From assembly GCA_021464245.1 (NCBI GenBank), contig JADCRB010000064.1:4279910-4343909 (forward strand): 64,000 bases of DNA. Reading direction: 5' to 3'. A program made the position numbers and the translations under genes. The DNA is from Carallia brachiata. Taxonomy: Eukaryota; Streptophyta; Magnoliopsida; Malpighiales; Rhizophoraceae. Of this stretch, positions 45,030 to 57,190 are shown in pieces. Every line of letters starts with the position of its first letter. The stretch's first letter is position 1. The notes under the pieces were generated by a model. That model worked only from the letters and a program-made list of their open reading frames with translations. It ran no database searches and was not told the origin of the DNA.

Positions 45030-45647
45030 CCGTCTGGGGGGACTCGAGGCGCAGCTCCAAGTCAAGCCCGGCCTCGTCCAGTGGGCCGATGATGTTGACA
45101 TCGCTGAGCCTTCCGGCTGGTTGATGTTGCTAGAATATTCTGAAAAGAGAGATAAAGTTTTGCCGGAATGACTTCTTTCTGTTAGAAAAATTCCTCCTGA
45201 ACTTGAGTACTTAGGAGGGATTAACCCTTGGCTGATTCCGTAAGACCACCAGGACCAGTACGCATGGTCCCATAGGCTACGGCTTTAATCGTTATAGCCT
45301 GAAGAGACCATTGCAGTGGTAGAACTTGGACCTGCTTCATTTAAGGGCGAAACTGTACCAGTGGGATCTACTATCGGAACGGCAGACTGTGCTTGGAAAA
45401 AGCAGTTCTTAGTGCTGGTTTCTTCCTACTTCTCCGATTCTGGAACCAATAAAACACATTTTTTCCTTCGATTGCCCAAGCGGCGCAGTCGTGAGACAAG
45501 TTGGTAAATATGAGATGTATTAGGAATAATACCTCTATTGTTGTGGAAAACTTCCTTCAAAATTTGCAGTTGTGTCATGGTTGGTTGCGACCTTGTGCAT
45601 GGTGACCTTTCTTCCCTCTTGTCTTGAGGTTCTGCAACTGGTTCCAT
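45030..45647 (-). pseudogene. WUSCHEL-like homeodomain protein in Tat gypsy element, minus copy
   Basis: The ATG is at 45647. The first 55 or so codons match the plus copy (homeodomain helices 1-2). A one-base deletion in a G run near 45477 then shifts the frame, so helix 3 is encoded out of frame. Further along, WUS-box-like TLSLFS (near 45140-45157) and LDLELRL (near 45045-45066) can still be read in other frames. Decayed relative to the plus copy. Confidence 0.8.
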
Positions 45648-45722
45648 CTTTCTTGTAGCAGAGGAGTAAAGGTCTGGTATGTGGTGAAGATCGGTTGAGA
45701 TTTCAGACTCAAACCTCCGTCG

Positions 45723-45730
45723 CGTTTATA
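45723..45730 (-). promoter_or_regulatory. TATA box of minus-copy homeodomain gene
   Basis: TATAAACG on the minus strand, about 76-83 bp before the ATG, matching the position of TATAAAAG in the plus copy. Confidence 0.45.
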
Positions 45731-46219
45731 TTTTTGGGTTGTTCACAGTTTATACTCATGCGAGCCAGGAGTTAGATTGGATTTTGGACTTGGGTTCTGG
45801 ACTTGTGTCTGGAACTTGAGATTTTTTGGGTTTTGGGTTTTGGATTGGATTTGGGTTTCTGGGCTTAGGTTTTGTGTCTGGGTTTTAAATTGGACTTGAG
45901 TTTTTGGGCTTTCTTGATTTGGGCTTTTGGATTTGGGTAGAGTGTTTGGGCTTATTGGACTTTTTGGATTTGGGTCGAGTGTTTGGGTTTTGGATTTGGA
46001 CTTGGTTTTCAGGCTTTGGAGTTGGGCTTGAGTTTTTTGATTTGGGCTCAAGTGTTTGAATTTGGATTTTCGGGTTTAGACTTTTGCTTGGACTTTTAGA
46101 TTGGGACTTCTGATTTTTTTTTAATTTTTTCACTTTTTGATTTTTTTTGATTTTTTTGATTTTTTTTTTTTTTTTTTTGGTTTTTTATTTTTTTAATATA
46201 TTTATGCATAATACTGTTT

Positions 46220-47279
46220 CAGAAATTTACCATTGATTGGGCCAATTCAGACGCCTTCTTGATCTGACAGCATGCAAGCGTTGTGAGTATAGGCCTCCTG
46301 CACTAAGTATGACCGTCCCATTTGAAAGTAAGCTTGTCACCAGGCCGATGCTTCATGTTGATGGGCTGTCATACTACAAGAACAAGGTTTCCAACTTGAA
46401 AAGATCGAGGGCGGACCCTGCGGTGGAACGTGTTGGTGAGCCGGGCTTGGTAGCATTGAAGTTGTTGTTGTGCTTCGAGTCTCCTTTCATCAAGGGCTTT
46501 TAACTCATCCAGACGTAAGCAAGCATTCTCCTCCTGTGTGAGTCCTTCTAGAGCAGCCATGCGCAGAGATGGAATCTGTGTTTCCAACGGTAGTAGTGCT
46601 TCGATACCGTAGATAAGTGAGTATGGCGTCGCCTGTGTTGGAGTCTGGTAAGTTGTACGATACGCCCATATGCCCATATGCCCATAGTGCCTCTTTTTGA
46701 TTTAGAGACTACCTTCCGCAATAGGTTGCATAAGGTCTTGTTGAATGCTTCAGCCAAGCCGTTAGCCGGGACATTGTACATGGATGACTTGTACTGCTTA
46801 AACTTGAACTTCTCGCAGAACTTGTCGATCAAGCTGTTGTTGAACTACTTGCCATTATCAGTGATGATGAATCGAGGGACTCCATAGCGATATATCAGCT
46901 GAGTCCGGATGAAATTGGCAACATGCTCCTTTTTTACCTCTCTAAGTGGAATAGCTTCGGCCCATTTTGAGAAGTAGTATGTTGCTGCGAGGATGTAAAT
47001 GTGATCCAGGGATGACTTTGGCAAGGGCCCCACTAAGTTGAGACCCCAAGTTTCAAAGGGTCAGGACGAGACAGTTGGATGCAGTGGCTCTAGTGGTTGA
47101 TGTATGTAATTGGCCTGAAATTGACAAGTTTGACAGGTTTTAGCTAACTCAATGGAATCACATACCATGGTTGGCCAGTAGTATCCCATTCTTCTGAACT
47201 GAAAGTGTAACTTAGGCCCTGATTGATGTCCTCCACAAACACTAGAATGTGCTTCAGCGAGAGCTGTTTTGCTCTTCAT
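46220..47279 (-). pseudogene. gypsy integrase, inverted copy
   Basis: The core and C-terminal blocks match the plus copy in several frames (GPLPKSSL near 47020, ITDNGK near 46850, AEAFNKTLC near 46750, TTYQTPTQATPYSL near 46645). The HHCC-region sequence CGGHQSGPKLHF lies near 47235. A small duplication (a repeated GCCCATAT near 46665-46686) and several frameshifts disrupt it. Confidence 0.85.
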
Positions 47280-47282
47280 TGC

Positions 47283-48364
47283 CTAGGTAGCGAAGTAAAA
47301 CTCCATCAAAAGACTTTCGATACAGAGCATCCTTGAGATATATGAAACAGGGAGCTCGTCGTTGAATTTCTGTCTTATGACGATGATTTCGGGCAGCTTC
47401 TCATGCTGTAGGTAGTCAATGATTGGTTGGCGCCAATCCTCATCCTCTGCGAGACGTTCAGATACAACGTTGGCTGCTGTAGTTTCTTCATCATCCTTCT
47501 GCGGCATTATCCATTTCTTGCATACGGCAACAACTGTAGCCTGAATTTCTGACTTTGCAAGAGAAGTGGCCAGTTAGCCAACACGTCTGCTTGAGTGTTT
47601 TCTCGTCGAGGCACATGCTCCAAGGTGATGCTTTCAAATTCATCAATTAGCTATCGAGCACGTTGATGGTAAGGTGCAAGGTTCTCTTTCTTCACATCAT
47701 ATAGCCCTGTAAGTTGGTTGATGACGAGCTGGGAATCTCCATAGACTTCTATAATTGGAATCTTCATATCGACAGCCATTTGAAGACCAATGATTAAAGC
47801 TGGTATTCAGCAACATTATTTGAACATAACTCACCAAGAATTATAGCATATGGTAGTATTTGTCGTTGAGGAGTGACAAACACTATGCCGACACTAGCAG
47901 CATCGCGTGTTGCTGCACCATCAAAGAATATCGTCTATGGTGGCAGTGTCTCAATGTAAAAGACCTCTTCATCCGGAAGATCATCTGTGAACTCCCAATC
48001 CGACGGGACAGGGTGATCTGCTAGGAAATCTGCTAGGGCTTGTCCCTTTACTGCTTTTTGAGGCACGTGGACAATGTCGTAACTCTGTAGGATTACTGCC
48101 CACTTGGCAAGTCGCCCTGACAAGATTGGTCTAGATAAGATATATTTGATAGGATCAGCTATGGCAATGACGTACCGTGTGAGCTTGCATGTAGTGCCTC
48201 AACTTATCAATGGCGAAGAACAGTGCTAGACATGTCTTTTCAATGGGCGAATAGCTTAGTTCTGGACCGTTTAGTGTTCTGCTCAAGTAATACAGGGCAA
48301 CTTCCTTTCCATGCTCATTTTCCTGTGCAAGCAGGGTTCCCAAAGACCTTTCCTGTGGCTGCAA
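47283..48364 (-). pseudogene. gypsy dual RNase H, inverted copy
   Basis: First RNase H (48155-48364 and 47935-48123, with RLAKWAVILQSYDIVHVPQK). The second RNase H, between about 47540 and 47935, is broken by stops. Confidence 0.8.
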
Positions 48365-49320
48365 TATAGAGAATCAATGACTTTCCTTGAATTGGAGCAC
48401 CCAGAACTAGTGGATTGGAAAGGTACTTCTTTATGCTCTCGAAGGCTTTGCTGCAAGCTTCGTCCCACTCGAAGTTGACATCCTTCTTCATCAACCGATT
48501 GAAAGGTTGACATCTCCAGCTAAGTTGGAAATAAAACGGCGAATGTAGGCCAGCTTTCCTTGTAAACTTCACAGTTCGTGCAGGTTTTTAGGTTCAGACA
48601 TCTTTTTGAATTGCCTCAACCTTTGACTGATCAACTTCGATTCCACGATGGCGCACCACGAACCCAAGAAATTTTCTTGATGTGACACCGAATGTACACT
48701 TGAGAGGATTCATTTTAAACTGATGCCTGCGAAGTCTTTCAAACACCGTCTTGAGATCCTCGAGGTGGTCTTTGCGCTTCTTAGTCTTTACTACTAAGTC
48801 ATCAACATAACATTCTATAATCTTGTGCAGCATGTCATCAAAATTTTTTTGCATAGCACGTTGATAAGTGGCGCTAGCATTTTTTAATCAAAACGGCATA
48901 AATTTGTAACAGTATATACCTTTTAGGGTGCAGAATGTTGTCAACTCCTCATCTTCTGGTGTCATTCTGATTTGGTTATAGCCTGAAGAACCATGCATGA
49001 AGGACAATGCTTCATGACCCGTTGTTGCATCGATTGCGATCTCCGTTATGGGCAACGGAAAGTCATCTTTCGGACATGGCCTGTTAAGATCTCGAAAAAT
49101 CAACACATACCCTTAACTGTCCATTCTTCTTTCTTACCTGGACTATGTTGGTAATCCACGTTGGGTAGGTGACTTCTCGGATGAAGCCAACATTGATCAA
49201 CTTGTTAACCTCCTCCTCGATTTGTGGAATGAGTTCCGGGCAGAACCGTCGTTGTGGCTGCTTGACAGAACGAACCCTTCTTTATTGCTAGACGATGCAC
49301 GCAATTTCGGGTCAAGTAGA
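48365..49320 (-). pseudogene. gypsy reverse transcriptase, inverted copy
   Basis: YVDDL lies near 48810 in the frame 48594-48854, and the GSSGYNQI block in 48888-49106. An insertion or deletion between them splits the FGLKNAG block. Confidence 0.8.
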
Positions 49321-50760
49321 CATTTCTTTGTAACTCCATGCGAACACGTCCCTGTATTTACTTAATACTTGAACATTCTTGCTCTTCTTCTGCAGTAAGT
49401 AAAGCACTTGCAAATGTAGGTCGGGGATCTTACGGAGAGCCAAGATTGACCTCCTTAAGTTCATCAACTGTTGCTTGGCCACCATCTTCAAGTTCCGGGG
49501 GAGCCTCCTTCACTTCGCCATCTGATGAGTCGGAATCAGCCTCTTCGCTAATTGTGACATGAAATGTAGAGCCCTGACTTTATCTTCTTTGTTTGACTGG
49601 ATAAGCCTGTCTTGTTTGGTGGTGATGGTAATGGCACGTGCATCAGCTGCTCGGCTTCGGCTCTTTAGCGTGATCCGCACAGGTGACTTCTTCTGATAGC
49701 CTAAGCTAGGTCAGGATGTTGAAGATTGAGCAATGGCGTTACTTGTGGATGGCAGTGCACCCATTGTACTCGGGTTTGAGAAGTCATAGCCCTACTTAGC
49801 CAAGAGCTTGTATGCATTAGGATCAAATCCTTCATGTGTTCTTCTTTCTGGAAGTGAGCCACCTTCGACTGCCCCCATGCGTGGTCTGACGAAGCCTTTT
49901 AATGGTTTTGAGGACAAGACCGACTCAATCTTTGGTATCGGTAGAGTGTAAGTCTCCTTCAAGTTGTGCAGTTCTTTTGTCTTGGGTTGGCTGTGTCCTT
50001 ACTCCTGTTTAGGATCAACACAATAAGAGAAAGGGGGTTGACCTTCTAGGCGTCATGACTTCGGCACATAGCGTAGGACTGGAGTGGAGCTTGAAGATGC
50101 AACATCTTTCGGACGAAGTTCAGCAAGCTGTGACAGCTTTTCATTTGTCGGAGCCTGAGGTTGAGCATTGGCAGGGTCTTCGACAGCTTTTCCCTTTTTG
50201 TGGATGCCCCCAGTCCAAGTAGCTTTTGATCAAATGATCTCCGGATTGTCTGTATCGGTGTAGAAGACTGCATCCGGTAAATGTGATTCAACATCATCAA
50301 ATGGCTTTAAGTCAGCATTGACCTTTTGAACGCCATCCTTGTAGTACTTGAAGCACTGATATAGACTTGATAGCACAACTCCATTTCCATGAATCCACGG
50401 TCGTCCTAGCAACATCTTATATGTGGTACGTGCATCGATCACATGAAATAGAGTGCTATAAGTGAGATTACCGATAGTTAGCTCCAAGTGACTCATCCCA
50501 ATTGCTTTCTGTCATCCTTGATTAAAGCCATAAATCATCAAGCGGCTATTTGATAACTCATCAATGCCGATGTCGAGCTCCTTTATGGTGGATTTTGGGA
50601 TAATATTGACTATCGAGCCATCGTTGATCAGAATACGTTGGACCTTCTGTCCTCTCACATAGCTTGATACATACAGTGGCCGATTGTGGGGTTTGGATCC
50701 CAGCAGGAGACCCTCATCTGAAAATGAGATAGCGGAGTAACATCCGACGTGATTTTGGGC
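49321..50760 (-). pseudogene. gypsy protease and linker, inverted copy
   Basis: The NDGS active-site region lies near 50610-50630, where the plus copy has DDGS. LLGRPWIHG lies near 50400. The linker to RT is frameshifted. Confidence 0.7.
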
Positions 50761-50763
50761 CGC

Positions 50764-52687
50764 TTAATGCTCCGTCGAGCTGCAATTATTTGATGGTAGA
50801 GATCTAGCTAAGGTATGGAGAGTGTTGCTTACTCCGTTCTGCCACACTTCTGTTGATTGCAAAGTTGCAAACAGCTGAGGGTTAGCGAGAAGAGTTTGAA
50901 GAGCTTCATATACCTTCTCCATTGTCGACCTTTTGTCATTGAGCGGTTCCTCCATATGGTGTGTCGCCTCTTCTGATGGATTTGAAGTGATGGTGGTCTG
51001 GTTTGCCGAGGTTACGCCTTCTTGGTCCAGAATGATTTTATTTTGGCTCTTGATCTTCATGATTAGCTCCTTTAGGACAAAACATTTCTCAGTTGGATGA
51101 CTTATTATGCGGTGATATTTGCAGAATCTTGGATCGCTGACTCGATCCTTTTCATTGGGGCGCTTGCATTCTAGGAGTTCGATCAGTTTCGCCTCCAAGA
51201 GTTTGTCAAGAATGTCTAGGACATCTGAGTCGGGAAATGGGTACTGTTTCTGCTCCAACTCTCGCAATGCCACCTTCCGCCTTTCCTGTTGTTTCGACTG
51301 AGTTATTTGGGTCGGAGGATTTACCTTAGCTTTATCTCCCACTTTTACTGGTGCGGCTTCAATAGTCATCACTTCTTTCCCTTTTCCTGAGCTGTTGGGT
51401 TTCTTAATCTCCCTTCTGGCTCCTTGCTGGTCCAACTGAATGGGAACCATGCTCCCGGAAGTCTAAATGCTTATCTCCATATCATGTGCGCGGGTCGCCA
51501 GTTCTTAGAAGGTTCGGGTTTGATGCCCTGCAGGATGTATAACAGCTCCCAATGCATTCTCTGGATGCACATTTCCACAACAAGTCTCCGTCAGACGATC
51601 TTTGCAGTCCAAGCTAAGGGCACGCCATCTGTTGATGTATTCGACAACAGACTCTCCTTTACTTTGTTTGGTGCTGGTAAGCTCTATCATATTTATCGTC
51701 CTCTAAGTGGTGAAAAATCTGTTGAGGAACTCTCGTTGTAGCTGTTCCCAACTGTCGACTGATTCTAGTTCAAGATTTATGAACCAAGTGAAAGTGGTCT
51801 GCCTGAGTGAACGAACAAATTGCTTCACCAATAGATCTCCGTAAGTCCCTGCGTTGTTGCAGGTTTCAACGAAGTAGGCGATGTGCTGTTTGGGATCGCC
51901 TCGTCTGTCGAATTGTTGAAATTTGGGCGGCTGGTAGCCCAAAGGCATGTTAAGACTTTCGATCCGTCTGGTGTACGGTTTGACGTACATATGTGATCCT
52001 TGGAAGGATGTGACTTGTTGCAAGCGTATCGTATTAGCTATCATTTCCAGTAATTGTTGAACAGATAGCGAAGTTATAGAATTTGAGGGTGGCAGCTGTG
52101 TAGAACTACCTGGTTGCTTTTCTACAGTGAAGACGTCTGCTGGTGTGGCTTTTGGAGTGAAACCGGGTGGATATGGTTGCTCATTGCGGATTTCGGGATC
52201 CACTTGAATCAGGACTTTTCCTTTGATAGTGGCAATCTGTTGATCTTTTTCCTCCACGACTCTGATTAGCTGCAAAATCTTGTTCTCCAATTCTGTAATC
52301 CTTTCTTCTGTACTAGTTGTGTTGGTCATCATGACGGCAACAGATGAGGCTCCGCGAAAGACTGGGGGAGAGAGCTTTTCTGATTCCTCTGTGTGGATCT
52401 CTACAGAATGAGTTGGATTCTGTTGAGCGGGCTTTGTCGTGTTGCTCCCGTCTTCGATCAGGGTGGGTGATCGACTCCTCCATGCGGCAAGAGAGTCAGG
52501 GGAGAGATCCTATTACTGTGCGAGTTGTGGATTCTCTGTTTCGATATTCTGTCGAGTTTGGACGAAAAGAAATTGTGTCCGTCCCCAGGTTTTTGGACCT
52601 GCATACCCGGGTAGGATGATTGATGTGGGTAGTGGAGCAGTTGCTTTCTTTTTTGTGGCAGCGGTTGTACTCCTTTTTAGTACCATT
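50764..52687 (-). pseudogene. gag: gypsy gag, inverted copy
   Basis: The capsid domain is in 51703-52332 (YQPPKFQQFDRRGDP), continues at 51505-51690, and the zinc-knuckle-like cluster CKYHRIISHPTEKC lies in 50764-51450. The proline/serine-rich N-terminal part runs to about 52687. Confidence 0.85.
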
Positions 52688-52707
52688 TAATGTGCTGGAT
52701 ACCTGCT

Positions 52708-52880
52708 GAAATTTTTCTTTTCTTTTTTTTTTTTCCTTTTTCCTGTTTTGTCTTTTTTTTTCTTTTTTTTTTTTTCTTTTTTTTTTTTTTTTTCTCTTCT
52801 CGATTCTTTCTTTTTCCTTTTTTTTCTTTTTTTTTTTTTCTTTGCTGCTTCTTTTTGCTTTTTTTTGTTTTTTTTTTTTT
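52708..52880. repeat. poly-T tract in inverted gypsy leader
   Basis: Counterpart of the poly-A tract at 36867-36993. ORFs reading poly-Lys or poly-Phe across it are artefacts. Confidence 0.85.
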
Positions 52881-52931
52881 AAGGAACAAGAGATAGGAGG
52901 TGAAGAGGTCTCACCTAGCGTGCCAAAAAAT

Positions 52932-53727
52932 TGTAACTGGCGTAAATCTCGAGCTTATAACAATTAGACTCGAAAATACAAAAATAAATTACAAATAAAA
53001 ATTTAAAATAAAAGAAAATTTACGTGGGGTCGCTCTTCGTGATTCCTTCGATTAGTGTTTCTTTGTGACTCCTGTCAAGAGCTGCACGAGCTTGATCTTA
53101 GCATCAATAAATTTCACAACTTTTTGTTGAATTGGGTAGACTGAAACTGGATCTGATGTAGACGTTTGGACTACGTTTAACAACCGCAGAGACTTTATCT
53201 GAGCCGATCTTGCTTGATTTCACCGAAGGTCGAAGGGACTTGTTCTCGGATGAGTTGTCTGGATTTTACTGAGGACCGTATAAGGTTTGATCCCAGCGGA
53301 ATTTATAATATTTTGATATTTTTAGATCTATATTTTCATAAATTCAGATCTAAAGTGATCGGAGAATATAAATCAAAAAATAAACTTAGAAATGGAAACA
53401 GCAAATTTTTTGGGGCTTACACCTGAAATATCTCTTAAAAAGAAGTTAGGAGAGTATACTGCAGAGTAAAATACGTAAGAAAAGAAAAAAAAATTTTGAG
53501 AGATTTTCAAAAATTTCTTTTTCTCTCAAATTCTCTGTATTTTTTTGTTTACAGATTTGCTGAATATGTTTTGAACTGGGGGCGATGGCTTATTTATAGG
53601 GCTCCTTTCCCATGTGAAAATCATATGGGAAAGGTAGAAAAAAAATATTTCAAATTGGCAATGCCGACATTGACTTGACTTTTTTTTTTTTTTCCTCTTT
53701 TTTATTTTTTTTTCTTTTATGTTTACA
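52932..53727 (-). repeat. gypsy 5' LTR, inverted copy
   Basis: 796 bp with TGTAAC/TTTACA edges on the plus strand. The adjacent primer-binding region lies at about 52910-52931. Confidence 0.85.
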
Positions 53728-54110
53728 TGCATGTCAAAGCCGAGAGGCACTGTTAGTTACTCGATTTATGGCAATAGCATAAACTTTTCTGTGGGACTCG
53801 TTGTCGCCATTTATGGATTATTATTCCAGAGTTTTGATTTAAGTTTATTTAAAAAAAAAGGAATTAATTGTGTTTGGGCTTGTAGGCGACAAAGCTGAGG
53901 GCACAAAACATGGGCACATGAATTTATATTCACGTGCCACACATGGGCTGCAGTGAAAATAATTAAAAAAACAAAATTGTTGCAATGGCGTGTTGCAAGG
54001 TTCGCCATTTATGGCGAACTTGATCTACAATACATGGATATAATTTATCCATGTATTGCGCACTTTAAGTTTTACTGAGTTATTATATCGTGTATACCGG
54101 ACTGTTATAC
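53728..54110. other. intergenic, nothing recognised
   Basis: No gene or repeat identified. The sequence contains two related phrases around GCCATTTATGG (near 53810 and 54003). Confidence 0.4.
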
Positions 54111-55363
54111 TGTGGGATAAGTCTTAAATCAGGTCACTAACTTTTTAGTTTAACAAATTTCAGTCAATAACTTTAAAAAGGTTCAATGTATGTCACTTCC
54201 GTTAACAAAAGTTCTCGATTAAGTCAATAACTTTGTTTCCATCAAAAATTTCGTTATCTGCTAACATATCATGCAACGTGGCATTGTGAGTCAGCTAATT
54301 TTGCTGACGTGGTTAAAAACTTTTCTCTCTCATAATTACTGTGGCTAAAATGGATACTTCTTTATCTTCTCTCTCGCCGTGTGATTCCACTGGTTCTGGC
54401 GGAGTCCCTTCTTCTGGTGACTAGCCTGCTCTTCCTTTCAATTGCAACGTGATAGCAAAAAAAAAGTGAAACCCAATAAAAAAGCAAAAGCAAGCTACCA
54501 CTTCCGATGAAGCTAGCATCTCTTTTTCTGGTGAAGCTAGTTAGAACTTTTCGATTTCTTTTTCTTTTTTTTTTTTCTTTTTTTTCTAGCATCTTGTATT
54601 CTAGCAACTAGCTTCCTCCTCCTTCCGAGTCCATCACGACAGCAAAGAAAAAGCAAAACCCAATGAGGCTCTTAATAAACGAAAGAAAATGAAAAAAAAA
54701 AAACCTTCTGTCAACCACGAGGAAATTTCCCAGAGACATGGGCCTGGAGCCGCCATCCCTACAAAGCCTCCACCATCCTTGTTGTCGTCGTTGCATAATG
54801 GCAGTTGGGATTGCTTTCTTTTTCTTCTTGTTATTAGCACTGGTAGAGCCAGGAGGAAGGGCGGACGGGGCGGCGCCAGCCAGATGGGTGTCATGGAGGT
54901 GCTGAGGGGCCACTCTGAAAGTGATGACTAGAGGAAAAAGACCCGGTGGACTGCACCGCCAACCATAAAAATGAAGAAACGAAATTTACAACTCAAAATA
55001 TTAAAAAAAAAAATGATGATGGTAATCTAATTAGCCTAAAATTGGGTGACGAAATAAAAGGGAAACAAATGGATAATGTGTAAGGAGGGGAAGTAATTAA
55101 CGGGTACCTCATTGTTGAGATCGGAGGAGAAAATGAATGACTCAGTGGACAAAGACGACAGTGGAATCCTACTTTTTGCTGACTCATAATGCCACGTCAC
55201 ATGATATGTCAGCAGATAACGAAATTTTTGATGGAAACAAAGTTATTGACCTAATCGGGAACATTTGTTAATGGAAGTGACCCACATTGAACCTTTTTAA
55301 AGTTACTGACTGGGATTTGTTAAACCAAAAAGTTAGTGACCTGATTTAGGACTTATCCCACTA
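54111..55363. mobile_element. long-TIR (Mutator-like, non-autonomous) element
   Basis: Terminal inverted repeats of about 180 bp (54112-54295 and 55180-55361, outer edge GTGGGATAAG/CTTATCCCAC) flank about 880 bp. Likely 11-bp target duplications GACTGTT(A/G)TAC lie at 54100-54110 and 55364-55374, with one mismatch. Length, TIRs and duplication size fit a MULE. No transposase. The interior has CT-rich and GGAGG-rich sequence and a 101-codon minus-strand ORF (54608-54913) with no recognisable domain, which could be captured host sequence. Confidence 0.75.
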
Positions 55364-55900
55364 GACTGTTGTACCATATTATTTGGGTAACATATTGTAT
55401 GATATTTAGTTGAATAATAATAATAAAACAAAAGTAAATTTATATGGAGTTGGAATTTTGTTGTGGGCAATTTTATTGTATAATCCTTGTTTGAAATAGA
55501 GTTTGGTAATTAAATATTTGTCATCACAGTGGCCGTTTAATTAGCCAATAATATTCTTATGTGTTTTTAGGGATGTTTTTGTTATTTAAATTAGTGCATA
55601 TAATCGTCTATCCACAGAAGGTTATTATGTGTATTAATTTGAATGAAATGGAGCTATTCTAATAGTGAACGGGTTGAGAAATCCTTCAGCCCACAGGTGT
55701 TAGATTTTTTGATTATATTTATTATTATTTTAGCTTGTTATTTTAAGATAATTTCAAAGTTTATTACATTCTCTACCCATAGGGGAGTTTGTAAAGATAC
55801 TTTGAAATTCCTAATGATTAAATATGAATAATTGTTTTTGCCCATTATATTTACTGATTTATGCTATCACTGTTTCAGCTCCATGTATTTTTTTTCCTTA
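55364..55900. other. AT-rich intergenic
   Basis: Nothing recognised before the copia remnant begins near 55900. It may include the 5' part of that element, but no LTR or primer-binding site was found. Confidence 0.35.
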
Positions 55901-55914
55901 AATAATTAGTCCTT

Positions 55915-56513
55915 TCCAATTGAAACTCTGATTGGTGGAAATTATAAGAGATGGAAAGAGGACGTGGAGATGGTTTTTACTATGATGGATGTGGATATAG
56001 CTATTAGAGTTGATAAACCAGCTGATTTGACTAATGAGTACCGTTACAGAGAAAGCATATTATGAGAAGTGGGATAGAGCTAATCGTTTGGTTCTCATAA
56101 TCATGAAAAGATCTGTCTCTGAGGGTTTGGGAAATTCTATTCCCAAAACTGATAATGATAAAACTTTCTTTATATCTCTCGGGAAAAGGTATATAATTTC
56201 TGGTAAGGCTGAAGCTGGTCAATTGATGAAAAAATTCATCAATATGAAGTATGATGGGATAGGTGGTGTTAGGGAATATATTCTTAAGATGGTTTCCCTT
56301 GCTTCTAGACTTGGTGAGATTGAATGCCTTGTTGCTAATCCCTTTCTTGTTAACCATGCCTTAAACTCTTTACCTCCCAAATTTGATCCATTGAAAACTT
56401 CTTACAACACCCAAAAGGAAAGCTGGGATGTAAACACTTTGATATCCATCTGTTCTCAAGAAGAGGATAGAATGAAACGTGAGGTTTCAAGGAGTGTGAA
56501 TTTAGTCAATTAG
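55915..56513 (+). pseudogene. gag: copia gag (UBN2 type)
   Basis: Starts with a GGNYKRWKEDVEM-type block near 55934, has a stop near 56037, then stays open 56034-56513 with the typical UBN2 gag helices. It ends before the zinc knuckle. Confidence 0.8.
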
Positions 56514-56611
56514 TCATGTCCAAAAAAGTCTTTTCATAAGAAAAATTTAACACCCAGGCAAAGGGTGGTCCTGAAAATAATTCTGGTCAGAAGCACATAG
56601 GTCCTAAACCT

Positions 56612-57190
56612 GTGACAATGAAAAGTGAATGTTGGTTCTGTAAGAAAGTTGGTCACAGGAGAAAAGACTATTTTCCCTATAAGAATTACCTCGAGAAGAA
56701 GAATAAAAAAAAGAAATCAGGTTATTCTTTTGCTTTCCTTTGCTTTGAATCCAGTTTGATAGATGTTCCTATTAATTCTTGGTGGATTGACTCTGGGGCA
56801 TCTGTCTATGTTGCTAATACCTTGCAGGGGTTCAAGAGCAAGCGAAAGCCAAGTAAGGATGAAGTCAATCTATTAGTAGGGAATGGAGAATGAGTGACTG
56901 TAGACTTCATAGGAGTAGTCGAGTTAAAGTTGGATTCCAGATTTGTTTTGATTTTGAAAGACACTCTCTTTGTTTTGACTATGTGACAAAATTTGATTTC
57001 TTTGTCTAAACTTCAAAATAATGGTGTTTATTTGAGTTTCAATAAAGGATGTTATAGTCTGTTTTATGATTCTGTTGTCATTGGAGATATTTTTAGATCA
57101 GACAATTTATATAAATTGAATGTTGATTCTAAACAGTTTGATGTACTTCATGTTGTTAATGTTAGCAATGAAAGGCCTTTGTTTAAATAA
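56612..57190 (+). pseudogene. copia zinc knuckle and protease
   Basis: The zinc knuckle is CWFCKKVGHRRKDY, so the fourth ligand Cys is replaced by Tyr. Protease active site WWIDSGAS near 56783. Stops lie near 56893 and 56986. The later frame 56993-57190 carries the NLISLSKLQNNG-type block. Confidence 0.8.

Larger units (their letters stand above)
44870..53727 (-). mobile_element. Tat-lineage Ty3/gypsy retrotransposon with WUSCHEL-like ORF, inverted copy
   Basis: Same order as the plus element, reversed: 5' LTR (52932-53727), primer-binding region, poly-T tract, gag, protease, RT, RNase H pair, integrase, spacer, TATA box, homeodomain gene and minisatellite. It is more damaged than the plus copy, with more and shorter frames. 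It also has no 3' LTR. Confidence 0.85.

Noticed and set aside
45743..46133. Minus-strand Q/S/K/P-rich ORFs as a possible structural protein
   Set aside because: They translate the degenerate CCCAAA spacer between integrase and the homeodomain gene. The reading frame is not preserved in the plus copy.
52677..52896. 70-codon lysine-rich and 68-codon phenylalanine-rich ORFs
   Set aside because: Translation of a poly-A/T tract in the gypsy leader.
36024..53727. Endogenous pararetrovirus (caulimovirus-like) integration
   Set aside because: The presence of an integrase, LTRs and dual RNase H identifies a Tat gypsy retrotransposon. No movement or coat protein is present.
36024..53727. Single LTR element bounded by 36024-36818 and 52932-53727
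   Set aside because: The LTRs are inverted, not direct, and flanking bases (ATAAT versus TGCAT) are not a target duplication.
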